Shown: one piece after another, positions 39,601-51,150 of the stretch
How the letters are laid out: every line of letters begins with the position of its first letter
Numbering within the stretch: the first letter of the stretch is position 1
The notes under the pieces: generated by a model
What the model was told of the DNA's origin: nothing
The model's database searches: none
The model's input: only the letters and a program-made list of their open reading frames with translations
Source of the DNA: Anthopleura xanthogrammica
Taxonomy: Eukaryota > Cnidaria > Anthozoa > Actiniaria > Actiniidae
DNA length: 64,000 nucleotides
NCBI GenBank assembly: GCA_964019055.1
Contig: OZ025211.1
Coordinates: 7,504,400-7,568,399 of the forward strand
Direction of reading: 5' to 3'
Program-made: the position numbers and the translations under genes

Positions 39601-39864
39601 ATAGTGACCCCTCTTCGAGTTGCCATTGACTACCTCGGGAGCGGAAGCAAGACGTTCAGTGTGAAGGTAACCGCGAATCCTTCCAGCGTGAATATCTGGA
39701 CAAGAAGTTCTATAACAGTTACTAATGCTGGCCCTGCCGTACTCACTGTCGATCTGACGACCCTCTCCAGTACTCCACAAGGTTCAATTGTCAAGGTTTA
39801 TGTCCAGGCGAAGAGCGAAGACATAGAGCTTAACAATGTATCTCACTTAATGGTGCAATACTAA
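30615..39864 (+). CDS. Secreted WSC-TSP1(6)-VWA hemicentin/VWA7-like protein, copy 1
   Basis: Fifteen exons join in phase: 30615-30684, 31290-31634, 32200-32349, 33326-33496, 33604-33774, 33876-34046, 34154-34324, 34432-34602, 34704-34877, 35404-35511, 36108-36319, 36622-36784, 37263-37981, 38540-38639, 39317-39864. The product is 1147 aa. Residues 1-20 signal peptide; 24-138 WSC-like (GCYED, YFGIQ, ECWGS, GCKKNC); 139-188 degenerate TSP1; 189-531 six TSP1 repeats, one per 57-58-codon exon, phase 1-1; 532-638 helical module; about 643-830 VWA with FTIDTTESM (MIDAS D-T-S) and GGRDCPE; then a hemicentin-like beta region and two C-terminal exons. GGxDCPE, YVFTDA and FPVDES closely resemble the N-terminal part of hemicentin. 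Repeats 4-6 have Leu in place of the first core Trp (TGG to TTG). Intron 11 has a GC donor (AAG|GCAAGT). It is likely an extracellular adhesive or matrix protein; TSP1-VWA proteins such as coadhesin occur in coral skeletal matrix. Confidence 0.88.
31081..31115 (+). repeat. GTATT short tandem repeat (copy 1 intron 1)
   Basis: About 35 bases of GTATTGT units. It is a short simple repeat with nothing else visible. Confidence 0.6.
32785..33260. repeat. Two adjacent foldbacks (copy 1 intron 3)
   Basis: AAGACCAAAAGAAGTATCAC (about 32788) pairs with GTGACATTTCTTTTGGTCT (about 32953). AAAAACGCACTGCGCATGCT (about 32989) pairs with CATGCGTAGTGCGTTTCTC (about 33241), together with CGTGTTTACAAAGAAA against TTTTCTTCGTAAACACG. 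They fill most of the ~975-bp intron ahead of the TSP1 array. Confidence 0.6.
33326..34877 (+). repeat. Tandem TSP1 exon array of copy 1 (six exons)
   Basis: Six phase-1 exons of 171-174 bp alternate between two types (GGW-SDYSVW and GGW-TPYSAW). They are separated by only two kinds of intron: alpha (about 107 bp, with GAGATAGTTGTTGGTCACAA) after exons 1, 3 and 4, and beta (about 101 bp, with TTTTTGCATATCCAAATTAT) after exons 2 and 5. The introns are as similar as the exons, so whole exon-intron units were duplicated recently. The units starting at 34154 and 34432 (278-bp period) are almost identical. Confidence 0.9.
35701..35845. mobile_element. Palindromic MITE, family A, copy 7 (copy 1 intron 10)
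   Basis: Inverted orientation: it starts ATAGATCCCTTGCAGTACGT and ends GACGTCAAGTTTAAGGGGTC. Arms AGCTCAATTTGGAGGAC and GTCCTCCAAAGTAGGCTGC. Confidence 0.8.
36340..36483. mobile_element. Palindromic MITE, family A, copy 8 (copy 1 intron 11)
   Basis: Starts AATAGACCTCTTGCACGTGA only 20 bases after the GC splice donor of exon 11 and takes up nearly half of the 302-bp intron. It ends CCGACCTGCTGCAAGGTCTT. If the intron were retained, the reading frame would stop at the TAG of the element's own terminal TAGACC. Confidence 0.8.
38060..38324. repeat. Foldback with GCATGTT repeats (copy 1 intron 13)
   Basis: The left arm AAAAAAGGTTGGTGAAGGTT, TTGTTGCATG and a short GCATGTT tandem pair with the right arm, which reads CATGCAACATGCAACGTGCA and then ACAAAACCTTTACTAACCTT. 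The loop is about 150 bases. Confidence 0.65.
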
Positions 39865-41731
39865 AAAGCGATAAAATGATTAAATACTAAAAATTAAAAA
39901 ACTAATGATAAGTTTTTTTTAATGATAAACAAGAGCAAGGGAAATTAAAGCAAATGAGCTGAGGTTGAAATGAAAGAATGAGAAATAAGGGTCTTCATGA
40001 TAAACAAAACATATTCAAAAACGTTAAAAGATCCAGGGATGAGATGAGCATGCATTAAATCCATCTGTTTCTTCAAAAACAAATTGTGCAATTCTCATTA
40101 AAAACCTAACTCCTACTAGCTTCATCCACCCTTACCCTGTTACCGCCCCCCCCCCCCCTCCACCCCTCACCATCTCTCCTAGTTCCCTCCAGATTGAACA
40201 GTTTTGGTGGGGTGGGAGCTGATGCACAAGCTCGTGCTACTTTAAATCCCTCAAAGTTCCCTGAGCGCCAATGCATGTAGACCCTTTCGACTCGATTTCG
40301 AGCGGTTTCGAGCTTTTTTGAGCCGTGCCAAAATGGAAGTACACTGGCTCTTTCCGCAGCCAAAAAAAACACCCAAAATCATCAACTATATCTACATCTA
40401 TTGATTAACTTGCAAAATCGAGTAACGTAACGCAAATATCCATGAAATTCAATCCCCATAAGTTTGCAAAAAAGTTATAAAGTGGACTCGATAGTCATTA
40501 CTTAGCTAGCAAGTTACCAAAGATATAATAACGATTTTTATCCGATCTATGTTTGATTATTATCGATTACACAACGAGTTATTATCGATTGATGAAAACT
40601 ACTCGCATCACTCTGGTACTGATCTGACAGCAACTGGGGCGAAGAAGATAGGTCTTTAGACGACAATTTTCGCTTTAATATCTCTCCTTACCTGCAGTTG
40701 GGGATAGTGTGTATTTTCTTCATCTACTGAGGGGTTATTCTTGCATCTTTGCCGACTGTTTAACTCGAGATGAAAGTCTACATTTCAAAAAACACGATGA
40801 ATCAACAGTGAATCAAGACAGCAAGAGTAGGTAAGTTGAACATGTTTACAATTCACCTGCTCTGTAGACCAAGTTTAACCAAATTTCTTTGTTTATTCAT
40901 AATTTTGAATATTATTTTCCAAACTTTCACTTATTTTATTAGGTTTTTAGAAAGTTTTATTGTGTTTTGGAGACCAAAAGTTGAATACAACAGACATGAG
41001 CTAGATTCCTTTTCAGAGTTTTATCACCTTGACAATAATACAAAACGGTGAAAATATTAAGCTAACTAATTCAATATTTCCATCCTTGGCTTCCCAACCT
41101 TTTTATAAATACTATATCTTGATATAAATATAGATACTAAACAGTTAGCTAAATAATGTAAATGTAAATATGGATTTTAATAACAATTCTTGAAACTGAG
41201 GTATCCCATGATGCAATGCTAGACTAAGAAATTGCGAGATTTCCGGCTGACACTTGTCGAAAAAGGTTATTATAAAAAATATGGGAAATGCAAAAAAGGA
41301 TAAAAAGGGGCGAACTTTCATGAACGTTTAAAAACTGAGGCTTGAATGATCTTCTAATATAGTTAATGTTTTTTAATCCATATTTTCTATAGACTTTTGA
41401 GAAGAAGAAAGAAATGATAAGAAATTTGGCATGGAAAAGGCCTGCCCACTACTCACGAATAAATAGCAAATTCATTCGTAATCTTCGACTTTAATGCGTC
41501 CAAGAAAGGTTAATTTTCTACAGCGTTTTAAACATGAATTTTGATGGTTAAGAGATAAATATAACACGGTCAATTTTCTTACATGCATGAGCTTTATTAT
41601 TGATGCTTTTCTATTCAATCTGTTAAGCTAGAGTCTTAACACATTTCTACATACTACATCGTACATACTAAATCACTTAGTTATTCTCACGAAAATCGGC
41701 CAGTTATGTTATTCTGGTTTCGCGATTAGTT
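39865..41731. other. Intergenic between the convergent copies 1 and 2
   Basis: Both 3' UTRs face into this spacer. I see no exon, RNA gene or clear mobile element; there is a poly-C tract near 40145-40159 and A/T-rich filler. The short open frames here show no family resemblance. Confidence 0.5.
41593..41598 (-). terminator. Polyadenylation signal AATAAA of copy 2
   Basis: TTTATT on the plus strand reads AATAAA on the coding strand, about 134 bases beyond the stop codon at 41734-41732. It is the first canonical signal downstream. Confidence 0.5.
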
Positions 41732-44700
41732 TCATTTAACCATCAAATGAGCCAGGAGATTCAGCTTGATGCTTCCACTGGAGGCAAGAATATTAACCTT
41801 GACAACTTTACCAACTGGGGTTCCCGCTGGAGCAGTCAGATAGACAGAAACGTACCCAGGGCGTGCATTTGTCACCCTTACGGAACTTCTGACCGAGACT
41901 CGCACATTTGATGGAGCTACGGATGCCTTTACTGAGAACGTCTTTGATCCACTACCAGCATAGTCTATCGCAGCACGGAATGATGATCTCACACCTCGTT
42001 TGATGGTCAGAAGACTCTGGTGGATCTGAGTACGTAGGATGGCAGTTTTGGGATTGATTTCTTCGCGTGACATTCTCTGGAATGCGTTGCCGTCGTGCGT
42101 CTTACCCGAGAGGCGGATTTTGAAGGCTCCAGCCGAAGGAAGGTCGAAGGTGGCAGTGTCATCTTTGATCGTCAAATCCTTGATGCTTGCTCCGTGTTCG
42201 TTGACGAGATCAGCTTTCAATGACGCAACGTTGAGGCGTGAAATATGTGGAAGAATAATCTTTACTGTTGCTTTTTCACCTGAAAAGATTAAAGAGTGGT
42301 TAATGAGTGGATTATTTTTGGCACTCCTCCATGATCCTTGTTGGTCTAACGTTTTATTTTCCTTGGTGAGTACCAGTTAAAACGCTGTAAAACTAGCAAA
42401 TATCCTAGTCATAACGCGCTGCACGCACCTTTATTATGTGCTAGCTACTGACACTTACCAATGAGTGGATTGGATATTGGGACAACCATTCCGGATGGTC
42501 TCAGAGTCCTGACAAACATCTGGTCAAACTCGATGTTGGACAAAGAGCTGGCTTTGATCTGAGAAGAAAAAGTACATTATAAACTATTAGCCTGTGCTTT
42601 TTGAGTTTGTCAGGCATATCAGTAGAGAAAGTCGCTCGTCCATATACCTGATATGATAGACCACGAACATTTCCTGGGACAGACAGTCTCCAGGTTCCTT
42701 TCCTTGGACTCTTTATCAACCAAAGCTTTCCTCCGTTCATAGCCAAGGTATTGGCTACGTTCCCACCACTGGAATCAATGAGTTTTACATAATTCCAGTT
42801 GGATTGTGCTGAGATAGAGACAACCAGGTTGGACACACTTTCGTCGACTGGAAAAGCAACATCACTTGATGCTCGTTCCCAAAGGCTAAAGAGATCTCTT
42901 CTACCTCTTAAACTACTACTTCCTCCAGACGAAATGATGGTAGAACCGTCCAGATCGGCTTTGACGAGGGCATCAGCACTACTGATAGCCGAAGCGGACT
43001 GGAAAAATAGACCCAAGCCACCTGTGTCTTCCATTATAGCCTTGTAATCAGCATTGCTTCCTGGATTACCACAACCTCTGGTACTGAAGAAAAAGTGTAC
43101 AGGTATCATATAGTCTAGGGCATATCCAATAGCGTTATCTCTATCGTATTCTCCTCTGGCCTTTGGAGGTGCATCAGTGAAGACGTACATGGGAGAACTT
43201 GGTAATGGATCCCCAACCTTGATAGCATCGATGATTCCATTGAATGTCAGCTCAGGGCAGTCACCTCCCCTATAAGCTCGAAGGCCATTGATAGCTGTGA
43301 CAAATCTTGAGAGGCTTGCATAATCGTATTTTGTGACAGGACCACTGCCTTCAATCAGAGAAAATGAAAGTCTTTACATATCAGCTGAATTACAGAAGGA
43401 AAGTTTTGTTACCAGATTTATTTTTCATCTACAACTACACAAGAATGGGATTTTTTAACACACAGTACTTTAAAATTATACCTGTTTTAGTGATCTTTGT
43501 TTACCACTTTTTCAGAATTGTTGTAAGGAGGAAGATATATATTTATATATATATTATGTCCTACCTGGGTCGTTGTATGGAGAGAGGATGTAATCCACTT
43601 TCCCTTTCCTCTTGTAACTAGCGATGGCTTTTGCAATCGCTTTAGCTTGTTGAATTTCTTCTTTCATACTTCCAGTTGTGTCAATAACGAAGAGAAGAGA
43701 AACATCTCCATCGACGGCTAGGAAATCCTTTGATAAAAGAAAATGGAAAGGAAAGAAAGAAAGAAAGAAAAAAAAGAAACGTTAGACGGTAGTGGAAGTG
43801 GCGCAATGTTCTTTTTTAATTCTGCTTAAAATAATAACTTAATGCCAGGAAATCCTTTTAAAAATCCTGTATTTTAAAAAACTTTTAATTTCAAATATTT
43901 TTCTATTTGAAAATCCCTCTCAAATATTTTCCTTAAGCAAAATCCTCTTTCCTCGAAAGCTTTTTGTTTCCTTGTAACAATACCTTAAACTTATCTTCTC
44001 CCAGAGTGTCTTTGATCTGTTTAATAATCTTATCACCAGTTCCATGACAATCTTCTTGTTTCTGCAGGATGAAGCCCAACATGGTTCGTGCGTAAGTGTG
44101 TCCTTTGTTATTCATAGCTTTTTGTATTCTATCAATCATCTCATTTTTGTCGACTTTAACGTTCTTTGGGATACCATCGGCTGCACCCATACCTGTTGAA
44201 AATAAATAACAGGTAAAATAATGAATGTGGAATGATTTTGCGACCCTTTTCATAAGTTCCCTACCTTTGATAACTTGGAAGAGAGCTCCTACCAGGTGGT
44301 TATTCACCTCCACGCTTCCTTTGGGCATGGCATCAAGAACATACTGCACAATGTCATCAATGCTACATGGCTCTGCAATTGAAGCAAATATAATAGGTTC
44401 AGTACATACAATACCAACCAAAAAAGTAATAACTATTCATTATTTATTATTCTTAATATATTATTATTTATTTAAATTTTGCGCTATATTTTTGGTATGT
44501 TTTTTACTCCTTCAGTTTTGTAGTATTCTATACACTCCTTTGAAATGCCAATAAAGTTATGTGATAAAAATACAGTAATATCTCAGTTGATGAGAGCGAA
44601 ATAAGAAACCTCACTTGGTTCACATTTCAGTGTGTTGCATTCTTTTGTCTCCTCTGCTGGTCCAGAACATGAATTTCCACCATTAGCTGGTGGTGGGTTG

Positions 44701-47146
44701 GTACAAGTACGAGATCTCTTCTGTGCTCCTCCACCGCACTTCTTGGTACATGTTGACCAGGCCGAGTAGGCACTCCATCCTCCATCGACTAGAAAAAATA
44801 AAATCATTTGAAATTGAATTGTTTGTATATTGTAAAAGAGACTGACTTTTAAGAAAAATTGTTTCATGACAGACTATTGTTGAAGAATTTTCTTCATACC
44901 TGGGCAAGGGTTTGCATTACATTGCTGGCTTTCTTCTGCCGGTCCAGAACATGGTTTTCCACCATGGGCAGGTGTTGGGTTGGAACAAGAACGAGTTCTC
45001 TTCTGTGCTCCTCCACCACAGGTCTTACTGCATGAAGACCAGGCTGAGTATGGCGTCCATCCACCATCAACTAGACAAAGTCATGGAGTACCTTATCAGT
45101 TTAATCCTAACTTTAGTTTTCAATTACATGTTGATTTAATATTTTTAAAAAGATTTAAAACCTGAACATGGCTTTGCATGGCATTCTCTTGTCTCCTCTG
45201 CCGGTCCAGAACATGAGTTTCCACCATTAGCAGGTGGTGGGTTGGTACAAGTACGAGTTCTCTTCTGTGTTCCTCCACCGCACTTCTTGGTACATGTTGA
45301 CCAGGCCGAGTAGGCACTCCATCCTCCGTCAACTAGAAAATATAATATTGAAATTAAATTGTTTTGCTTGTTGTACAAAAGAGATGTTGCATGACAGACT
45401 ACTTTCGAATTTTCTTCATACCTGGACAAGGGTTGGCATTGCATTGACGGGTCTCTTCTGCCAGTCCAGAACATGCTCTTCCACCTTGGGCAGGAGGTGG
45501 GTTGGTGCAAGTACGAGTTCTCTTCTGTGTTCCTCCACCACAGGACTTGCCGCAGGAAGACCAGGCCGAGTATGGCGTCCATCCACCATCAACTACAGTA
45601 AAAATTGAGAATACTTAGCTTGTGCTATACAATAGAGAGTCAACAACAACAACAACAACAACAACAACAAGTTTTCTTTATACCTGCACAAGGTTTTGCA
45701 TTGCATTCTTTTGTCTCCTCTGCTGGTCCAGAACATGGCTTTCCACCATGGGCAGGTGATGGGTTGGTACAAGTACGAGTTCTCTTCTGTGCTCCTCCAC
45801 CGCACTTCTTACTACATGTTGACCAGGCCGAGTATGGCGTCCATCCACCATTGACTGGAGAAGAAAATAGCTACATTACAAAATGATCTCATTTATATGA
45901 AAGATGAATGATCGCTCAAAATGATCTGATTACTTTGAGAGAGTAGCACTTAATACATTCACATGCATGGTAAGCCATCGTTTAATTTTTCTCGTTATAC
46001 TGCAAGGTTTTGAAGTAATAAAATATGTAGAGCATTATATGCTACTTTATAGCTGTTTAAAGAGCTGCGTGCAATCAAAATTGCTTAACCATCATGGACC
46101 ATCTACCTGTTATGCTTTCATCTTTTAGGTGGTGATCTTGCTGCGATAACCAGATATTGGACGATAACGAAACAAGTTGAACTCAATTACTGATAATTAA
46201 ATGATCTAGGTCAACTAAAGCGTAACATTGATCATGGCTTTCAGGGTTTTTAGTTCAGTTATTCAATACCTGGACATGGTTTGGCAGCTTTGCAGGGCTT
46301 TGTCTCAGTTGATGTTTTGAGTTTGACGTTGTATGATGGACATCCTGGACGAGTGTCTTTGGAAAGGATGATTTTGTATTGGACTCCATCGCCACACTTT
46401 TTAGCAGTACAACCAGTCCACTCTGAAACAGTAAAGAGAAAGCTGGTTAGGGGTTATAATTAAGTTACGTTTCGTAGCAAATCTGAAATGATTTTCCCAG
46501 GTACTCCAATACAACAACAACAGCAACAACAACAACAACAACAACGCGGTTGTAATTGTTGACCATTTTACCTTCTTTCAGATGGTATATGAAATTAGAC
46601 CAGTGGGTTCCAATACCATAGTGGCCTTTGGCTTTACAGTTGTTCTTGCAGCCATGCTTGTCGTAGGTCGCATAAGCATCTTTGGATCCCCAGCATTCTT
46701 TGAAGTACTGGACGCCAAAGTAATCATAACCCAGTCTCTCAGCTTCTTTGCTGCATTCGTCGAAGATGTGTTTATAGTCATCAGATACCACAGTTTTAAA
46801 GTAATCAGTCATTGCTCGATCGCGAGTATCTGCGTAGCAACCAAGCGTCTCCCACTCTGAAATAAAAAAGTCGGCATTTCTTCCATTGTGCTCCAATATT
46901 TGGTCTTGGCAGTAAGTCACCACTAAAGGCCTTACTGAGTGAAATGGGCTACGAGACTCAATGAGCTAGAGGGCGATAAGTGGTCTATATATTGAAAAGT
47001 ACCCTTACTGAGAAAACGGGAAAATTCTTGCAATAATTTCGAACTACTTCAGTCTCTCTTCACTACATCCATTACTCACCCTTAGCACGTGCGCCGTGTG
47101 CCGCCACGAAGGCGATCATTATAGCCAAGACCAATTGTGTTGCCAT
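41732..47146 (-). CDS. Secreted WSC-TSP1(5)-VWA hemicentin/VWA7-like protein, copy 2
   Basis: Fourteen exons in coding order: 47146-47080, 46856-46572, 46422-46270, 45854-45684, 45592-45422, 45332-45162, 45070-44900, 44788-44615, 44372-44265, 44192-43984, 43727-43565, 43348-42648, 42558-42459, 42279-41732. The product is 1063 aa. Signal peptide ([21 protein letters not shown]), WSC-like 23-117 (GCYAD, YFGVQ, ECWGS, GCKNNC), degenerate TSP1 118-168, five TSP1 169-454, helical module 455-560, then VWA with FVIDTTGSM and GGDCPE, and the same C-terminal exons as copy 1 (100 and 548 bp, identical lengths). In repeats 1, 3 and 5 the O-fucose site reads CSKKC or CTKKC, lacking the acceptor Ser/Thr; repeats 2 and 4 keep it (CGKSC, CSKTC). 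All introns are GT-AG. The start is the only ATG before a clear signal peptide and is preceded by a 5'-UTR intron. The role is inferred to be extracellular. Confidence 0.88.
43741..43790 (+). repeat. GAAA-rich simple repeat (copy 2 intron)
   Basis: A purine-rich run of GAAA and GAAAG units lies directly beside the VWA exon. Confidence 0.6.
45641..45671 (+). repeat. CAA microsatellite (copy 2 intron)
   Basis: About ten CAA units occur in the intron between the first and second TSP1 exons. A second CAA/CAG run lies at 46510-46545 in intron 2. Confidence 0.85.
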
Positions 47147-47699
47147 TTTAGAAACTAGCCTTTCTAGTCTGTCAAGTAAATAAGACAAAAAAAAAATTCA
47201 GTATCTGGCCTCTGGACGCTTTTGTAGTTTGGCATTAATTTTTTTGAAAATTAAAAGTATCAGTCGGTTTTATGTATATGCTATTACGTAAGGATAGATG
47301 GTCTTTTAGCCTGGGTACCTCGCTACGAAACCTACGAACAAGCCACACAATGAAGCGAGAGAGCTTCTTGCAAGCACCTGGGAACTCCCAGGGTACATAT
47401 GGCATTGAGGATATAGTTCCGGGATAACCTGGTTGCGTACTTCTGCTAGAAATCTTCTGTAGAGAAAAGTTGGTTGCATGGGGAGCATCCGCTGTTAGGC
47501 GCTGTTTTACACCAACAAGTAGTTCATCCCTTGGGGTCATGGGTTCGATTCTTGACTGAACCGCATATGTTAGTTGAGTTTGTTGTATGTGTTGTTCTTG
47601 CCACTTTAAGGGTTTTAGTTTTTCTTCGTGTTCAGTCTTAGGTTGTCCTCCCTTCTTAAAATCAACGTCTGAGTTTAATCGGTTGTGTGTTGTAAATAG

Positions 47700-48035
47700 T
47701 GAACAAAATGGTAGTATGTGTTGAGCGAACTTTACGGAAGAGAACAAGAAGTAATGTGTTATGCTTGTAAGAACTAATGTGTTATGCTTGTCGCTTCTCT
47801 CTTCGTTGTAACTGCATTACTAGATAAATAGCGGGTAGCATGTATTTCCCTTTGTTATTTAGCATCATGTATTGTCTTGTATAATTGTATTGTAAATATC
47901 TACACATATATTTCAATTTTTAACGATTAAGTTTGTAAAATTTGTATTCTGTTATGTAGTGAGGGCCATAAGTTAGATAACCAAATGGGTTAATGCGTCA
48001 CCCTCTTTAAATAAAGTTTATTGTATTGTATTGTA
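47700..48035 (+). repeat. Possible non-LTR retroelement 3' end with ATTGT tail (copy 2 5'-UTR intron)
   Basis: GAGGGCCATAAGTTAGATAA leads to CACCCTCTTTAAATAAAGTT and then repeated TATTGTATTGTATTGTA. A conserved-looking segment ending in an AATAAA-like box and a short tandem tail is typical of LINE or SINE ends. No reverse transcriptase is present. Confidence 0.35.
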
Positions 48036-48107
48036 AGAGCCCCTTCCTGGGATTGGTGGTAGTAAGTTATAAGTTAGTTCACGAGTAAAAAGAAAGAAAA
48101 ATCTTAC

Positions 48108-48172
48108 CTCTACTTTCCTGTACCACAGATGAGCCTATGTGACTCGGGACTTGTTCGCGGATCGTATTTATA
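48108..48172 (-). promoter_or_regulatory. TATA box and non-coding first exon of copy 2
   Basis: On the coding strand TATAAATA (48172-48165) is followed by ACGATCCGCGAACAAGTCCC. A clean donor (AGAG|GTAAGA) then ends a putative leader exon at 48108. The matching acceptor (TTGACAG) is just above 47170, upstream of the ATG at 47146. The start site would be near 48140. Spacing and splice consensus support it; there is no transcript evidence. Confidence 0.55.
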
Positions 48173-48439
48173 GCAAAGTGGTGAGATAAAACGCCAACTA
48201 ACTACTTAGAATGTTTGTGTTTCACTTAGTTGTAAATTAGATGACAAAATCGCTGCCACCTTGGTTCAACACGATTGAAATTAATAAATGAAAAACTATT
48301 TTTTTCGTGAAATCATAAAAGCAATGGAATTTCTTTTTTTTCTCCAAGCTTCATTCAAAACATCTTTTAATGGAATACGTAGACAATTTTTAGACTAAAA
48401 TTCCATTTTTGGGGTAAATTAATATTATAGTTCTTTAGA

Positions 48440-48556
48440 CCCAATTCAAACGTCGATTTTCTCATGAGCCGGACGCATTGAAAACACTTTGTAATAAGGC
48501 GGTCTTCTTTGATGTCATTAGATATGGGTCATGAGAAGATCGACGTTTGAATTGGG
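48440..48556. repeat. Foldback element upstream of copy 2
   Basis: The left arm CCCAATTCAAACGTCGATTT plus CTCATGA pairs with the right arm TCATGAGAAGATCGACGTTT plus GAATTGGG. Arms are 27 bases and the loop about 60. It starts about 270 bases upstream of the TATA box of copy 2. Confidence 0.65.
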
Positions 48557-49828
48557 CAAATATGAGAAATATTGGGAAATATGGGAAATATGATATTGCT
48601 CAGTGTCAGCATCCAAATAGAAAACTGTCTAAGTATAATAAATAAAAATTAATCAAGCACAAGCATATTTACACAAATTAAAGAAGGAGTTTTCGGCAAT
48701 TAGCACCTGTTGATATGATCGGATGGATCTTTCATGAAAAGGGTTCCACGCGCATGCAAGCAATGGCACTATGGACAATACAGGCACATATCTTGATACA
48801 GTCAACAAGCAAACACTTCTAGTATTACATGTACATGTTGTATTAGGTTAGTTAGGGTTACTTAGGGTTACTGACCTTCAGGCCAAGCTATGTTTGACTG
48901 GTTAAAACCATATAATTGCCGCATAATTTATTGAATAGTATACAGTGCTTAATGGGAAAGTTATTAGTTTTCTTTTCTATAACATGGCTGTTTGTTTGTT
49001 GATAATAATAACTCGATCATTCAACCTTTCATCAATGTTATTGTTTTATGGGGTGTTGGCAATTACTGGACATTTATTTCTATCTTGTTGATTGATTCTT
49101 TAGGTGGTCTATCGTTGCGTAGCATCAAATGTGAAAGTCAGATGTTGGCATCCAACGATAATTTCTAAATTTCTCGTAATTTTATTTCTTACAAGCTATC
49201 AGCCTCCCAAAAACATTTTTGTCGATGTTGTCAGGTTTTTTGCACTAGTAAATGAGAAAGTTCAACAAGTTTTATCCCTGGAGAGTCTATTTGTTCAAAA
49301 GTTTTTACAATCTCTCCCTTGTTTTTAGGGTTTTTCTATGGGTTCTCCAGTTTTCCTTCTTCCGCAAAAGCCAAGACACTAAATTCAAATTCGATGTGTA
49401 AGTTAACCATGACTTGATTTAGACCAAAATAAAAATGCGCTGACAGCTATTCAGACAAATCGCTAAAAGGGTGTCAAAGAAACATTTTTAAAAGGTATAT
49501 ATATGATAGATTTTAGCACTTCAGTTCGCTGGACACGCTATTTTAAAAAGCTGGGGACCATTAAACGGCCCCTTAATGATAAATAAAACAAGAGAGACGG
49601 AAATTATACTAACAGTAACAACTAATCTGCCAAAGGGGAAGAGATCGCAGTATCGTAGGAATGAAAACAATGACAAATACATAAATGTTAAATAATGATA
49701 AAACAATTGAAGTCTTGTGTGAGGAGGCAAGGCATTATTTTAGCCACCATAAGCAAGGAATGTCTTATTAGGCTTGTGAAGCTCTTCACTATATAGGCAC
49801 TATGTACATCCTGTAGATGTCCTTGGCT

Positions 49829-49885
49829 TATAGCACCTTAGAATTTTAGATTTGCGCGCTATATAAATAAAGTTATTATTATTTA
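49829..49885 (+). repeat. Retroelement-like tail, second copy
   Basis: CACCTTAGAATTTTAGATTT through GCGCGCTATATAAATAAAG and a TTATTATT tail. It matches 5814-5875 nearly base for base. Confidence 0.5.
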
Positions 49886-50639
49886 TTATTAGCACGAAGA
49901 TATCCCAAAATAGCCAAAATGTAGCCTATGTTAGTTTAAAATCATCCTGCATGTAAACTGGACACAAAGTGCAGGCAATTTTATAGCATTTTTTATACGG
50001 ATAATCAAAAGTTACTGGCTTAGAAATTATATGTAAACAGTAATGCAGGATAGCGGGAAAAATTCTGTAGGTGAGTACAAATACAAATGAATAGTCATTG
50101 TATAAGTTCGATGTTCAATATTTATGAAGATAACCGGATAGATTATGAAGTGAGTCACTTAAGAATAGCAACGGAATATTCATCATAGGGCAGGAACTTA
50201 GAAACTGATACTCTTAGACAGGAGCAAGTTATAGACTGTATATTATAGAGGGAGATGGGCGTTCAAATTTGAAACTCTCGGGAAAAAGAATGTGTGCTTT
50301 GCTATTTTAGCTAGAAAAGGGCGATTGTGACGAGAAATTCCCCAAATTCTCATATGAGCTTCTAAGCTACCATAGAAAAGCAGCCAGTAAAACTGTCGTA
50401 ATAATATCAAGAACCTGATCAAAATCTTCTAGATAAAGCGAGAGCCGCTTATTTACATTTTAATACCCGTAATAAGGAGCACTGATTGTCCGAGGGGGTA
50501 AAAGGTGCACCTTGGATCCGAGCGCTTTATACCGTTATGAGACCCTGGCTCGAAAGAATTGGAAAACTTATGTTATGGTACCAATTATTGTATCCATGGT
50601 AAACCCGTCGTTGTTGTTCTTTCAACATTCATGGGAGAG

Positions 50640-51150
50640 AAAAAAAGAAAACAGCATTTAATGCTCGCAGAGTTCTTTAATTACTTTCCCTTATCGTTTT
50701 TAAAACTATGTTATTCATTAACACTACTCTTGTTCTCCTTATAGTTTCTAAATATTAGACTAAAGCTATTATTTCTGAGTTTCTCAGAACTTTAAAGTCC
50801 TTTTTTAAAAGGACACTTTTTAGGACCCTTTACATGAGCTACAAGATTCAGGTTGAGACGTCCGCTGAAGGCACGCAGACTGGATCTTGACAACTTTACA
50901 AAAAAGAAAACCGCATTTAATGCTCGCAGAGTTCTTTCATTACTTTCCCTTATCGTTTTTAAAACTATGTTATTCATTAACACTACTCTCGTTTCCTTTA
51001 TAGTTTCTAAATATTAAACTAAAACTATTATTTTCGAGTTTCTCAGAACTTTAATGTCTTTGAGACCCTTTATTTCACCATTAAATGAGCTACAAGATTC
51101 AGCTTGATACGTCCGCTGAAGGCACGCAGATGAACTTTGACAACTTTACC
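50640..51150. repeat. Tandem duplication of the 3' end of copy 3 (two ~250-260 bp units)
   Basis: 50640-50900 and 50903-51150 align along their length: AAAAAAGAAAAC(A/C)GCATTTAA, GCTCGCAGAGTTCTTT, TTTTTAAAACTATGTTATTC and so on. Each unit runs from downstream sequence through the 3' UTR into the last ~25 codons of the copy 3 coding sequence. The unit nearer the gene is the functional end; the distal one is a duplicate. Confidence 0.85.
50820..50905 (-). pseudogene. Orphan C-terminal fragment of copy 3
   Basis: In one frame the minus strand encodes FVKLSRSSLRAFSGRLNLNL followed by VAHVKG. This corresponds to [20 protein letters not shown] near the end of copy 3. It is a product of the tandem duplication. 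It has no splice acceptor or upstream exons of its own and has lost the stop position, so it is a gene fragment. Confidence 0.8.

Larger units (their letters stand above)
47147..51069. other. Intergenic between tandem copies 2 and 3
   Basis: It holds the 5' leader and promoter of copy 2 (to about 48175), a probable retroelement 3' end (about 47700-48035), a foldback (48440-48556), a tail-like repeat (49829-49885) and the duplicated 3' end of copy 3 (50640-51069). The open frame on the minus strand at 47235-47747 lies over repeat-like sequence and resembles no family. Otherwise A/T-rich sequence with nothing recognisable. Confidence 0.5.

Noticed and set aside
47521..47560. GGGTTCGATTC resembling a tRNA B box
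   Set aside because: No A box at proper spacing and no cloverleaf could be drawn; at most a decayed tRNA-derived repeat.
47235..47747. 170-codon minus-strand open frame
   Set aside because: It has no recognisable domain or splice context and overlaps repeat-like sequence in the 5'-UTR intron of copy 2.
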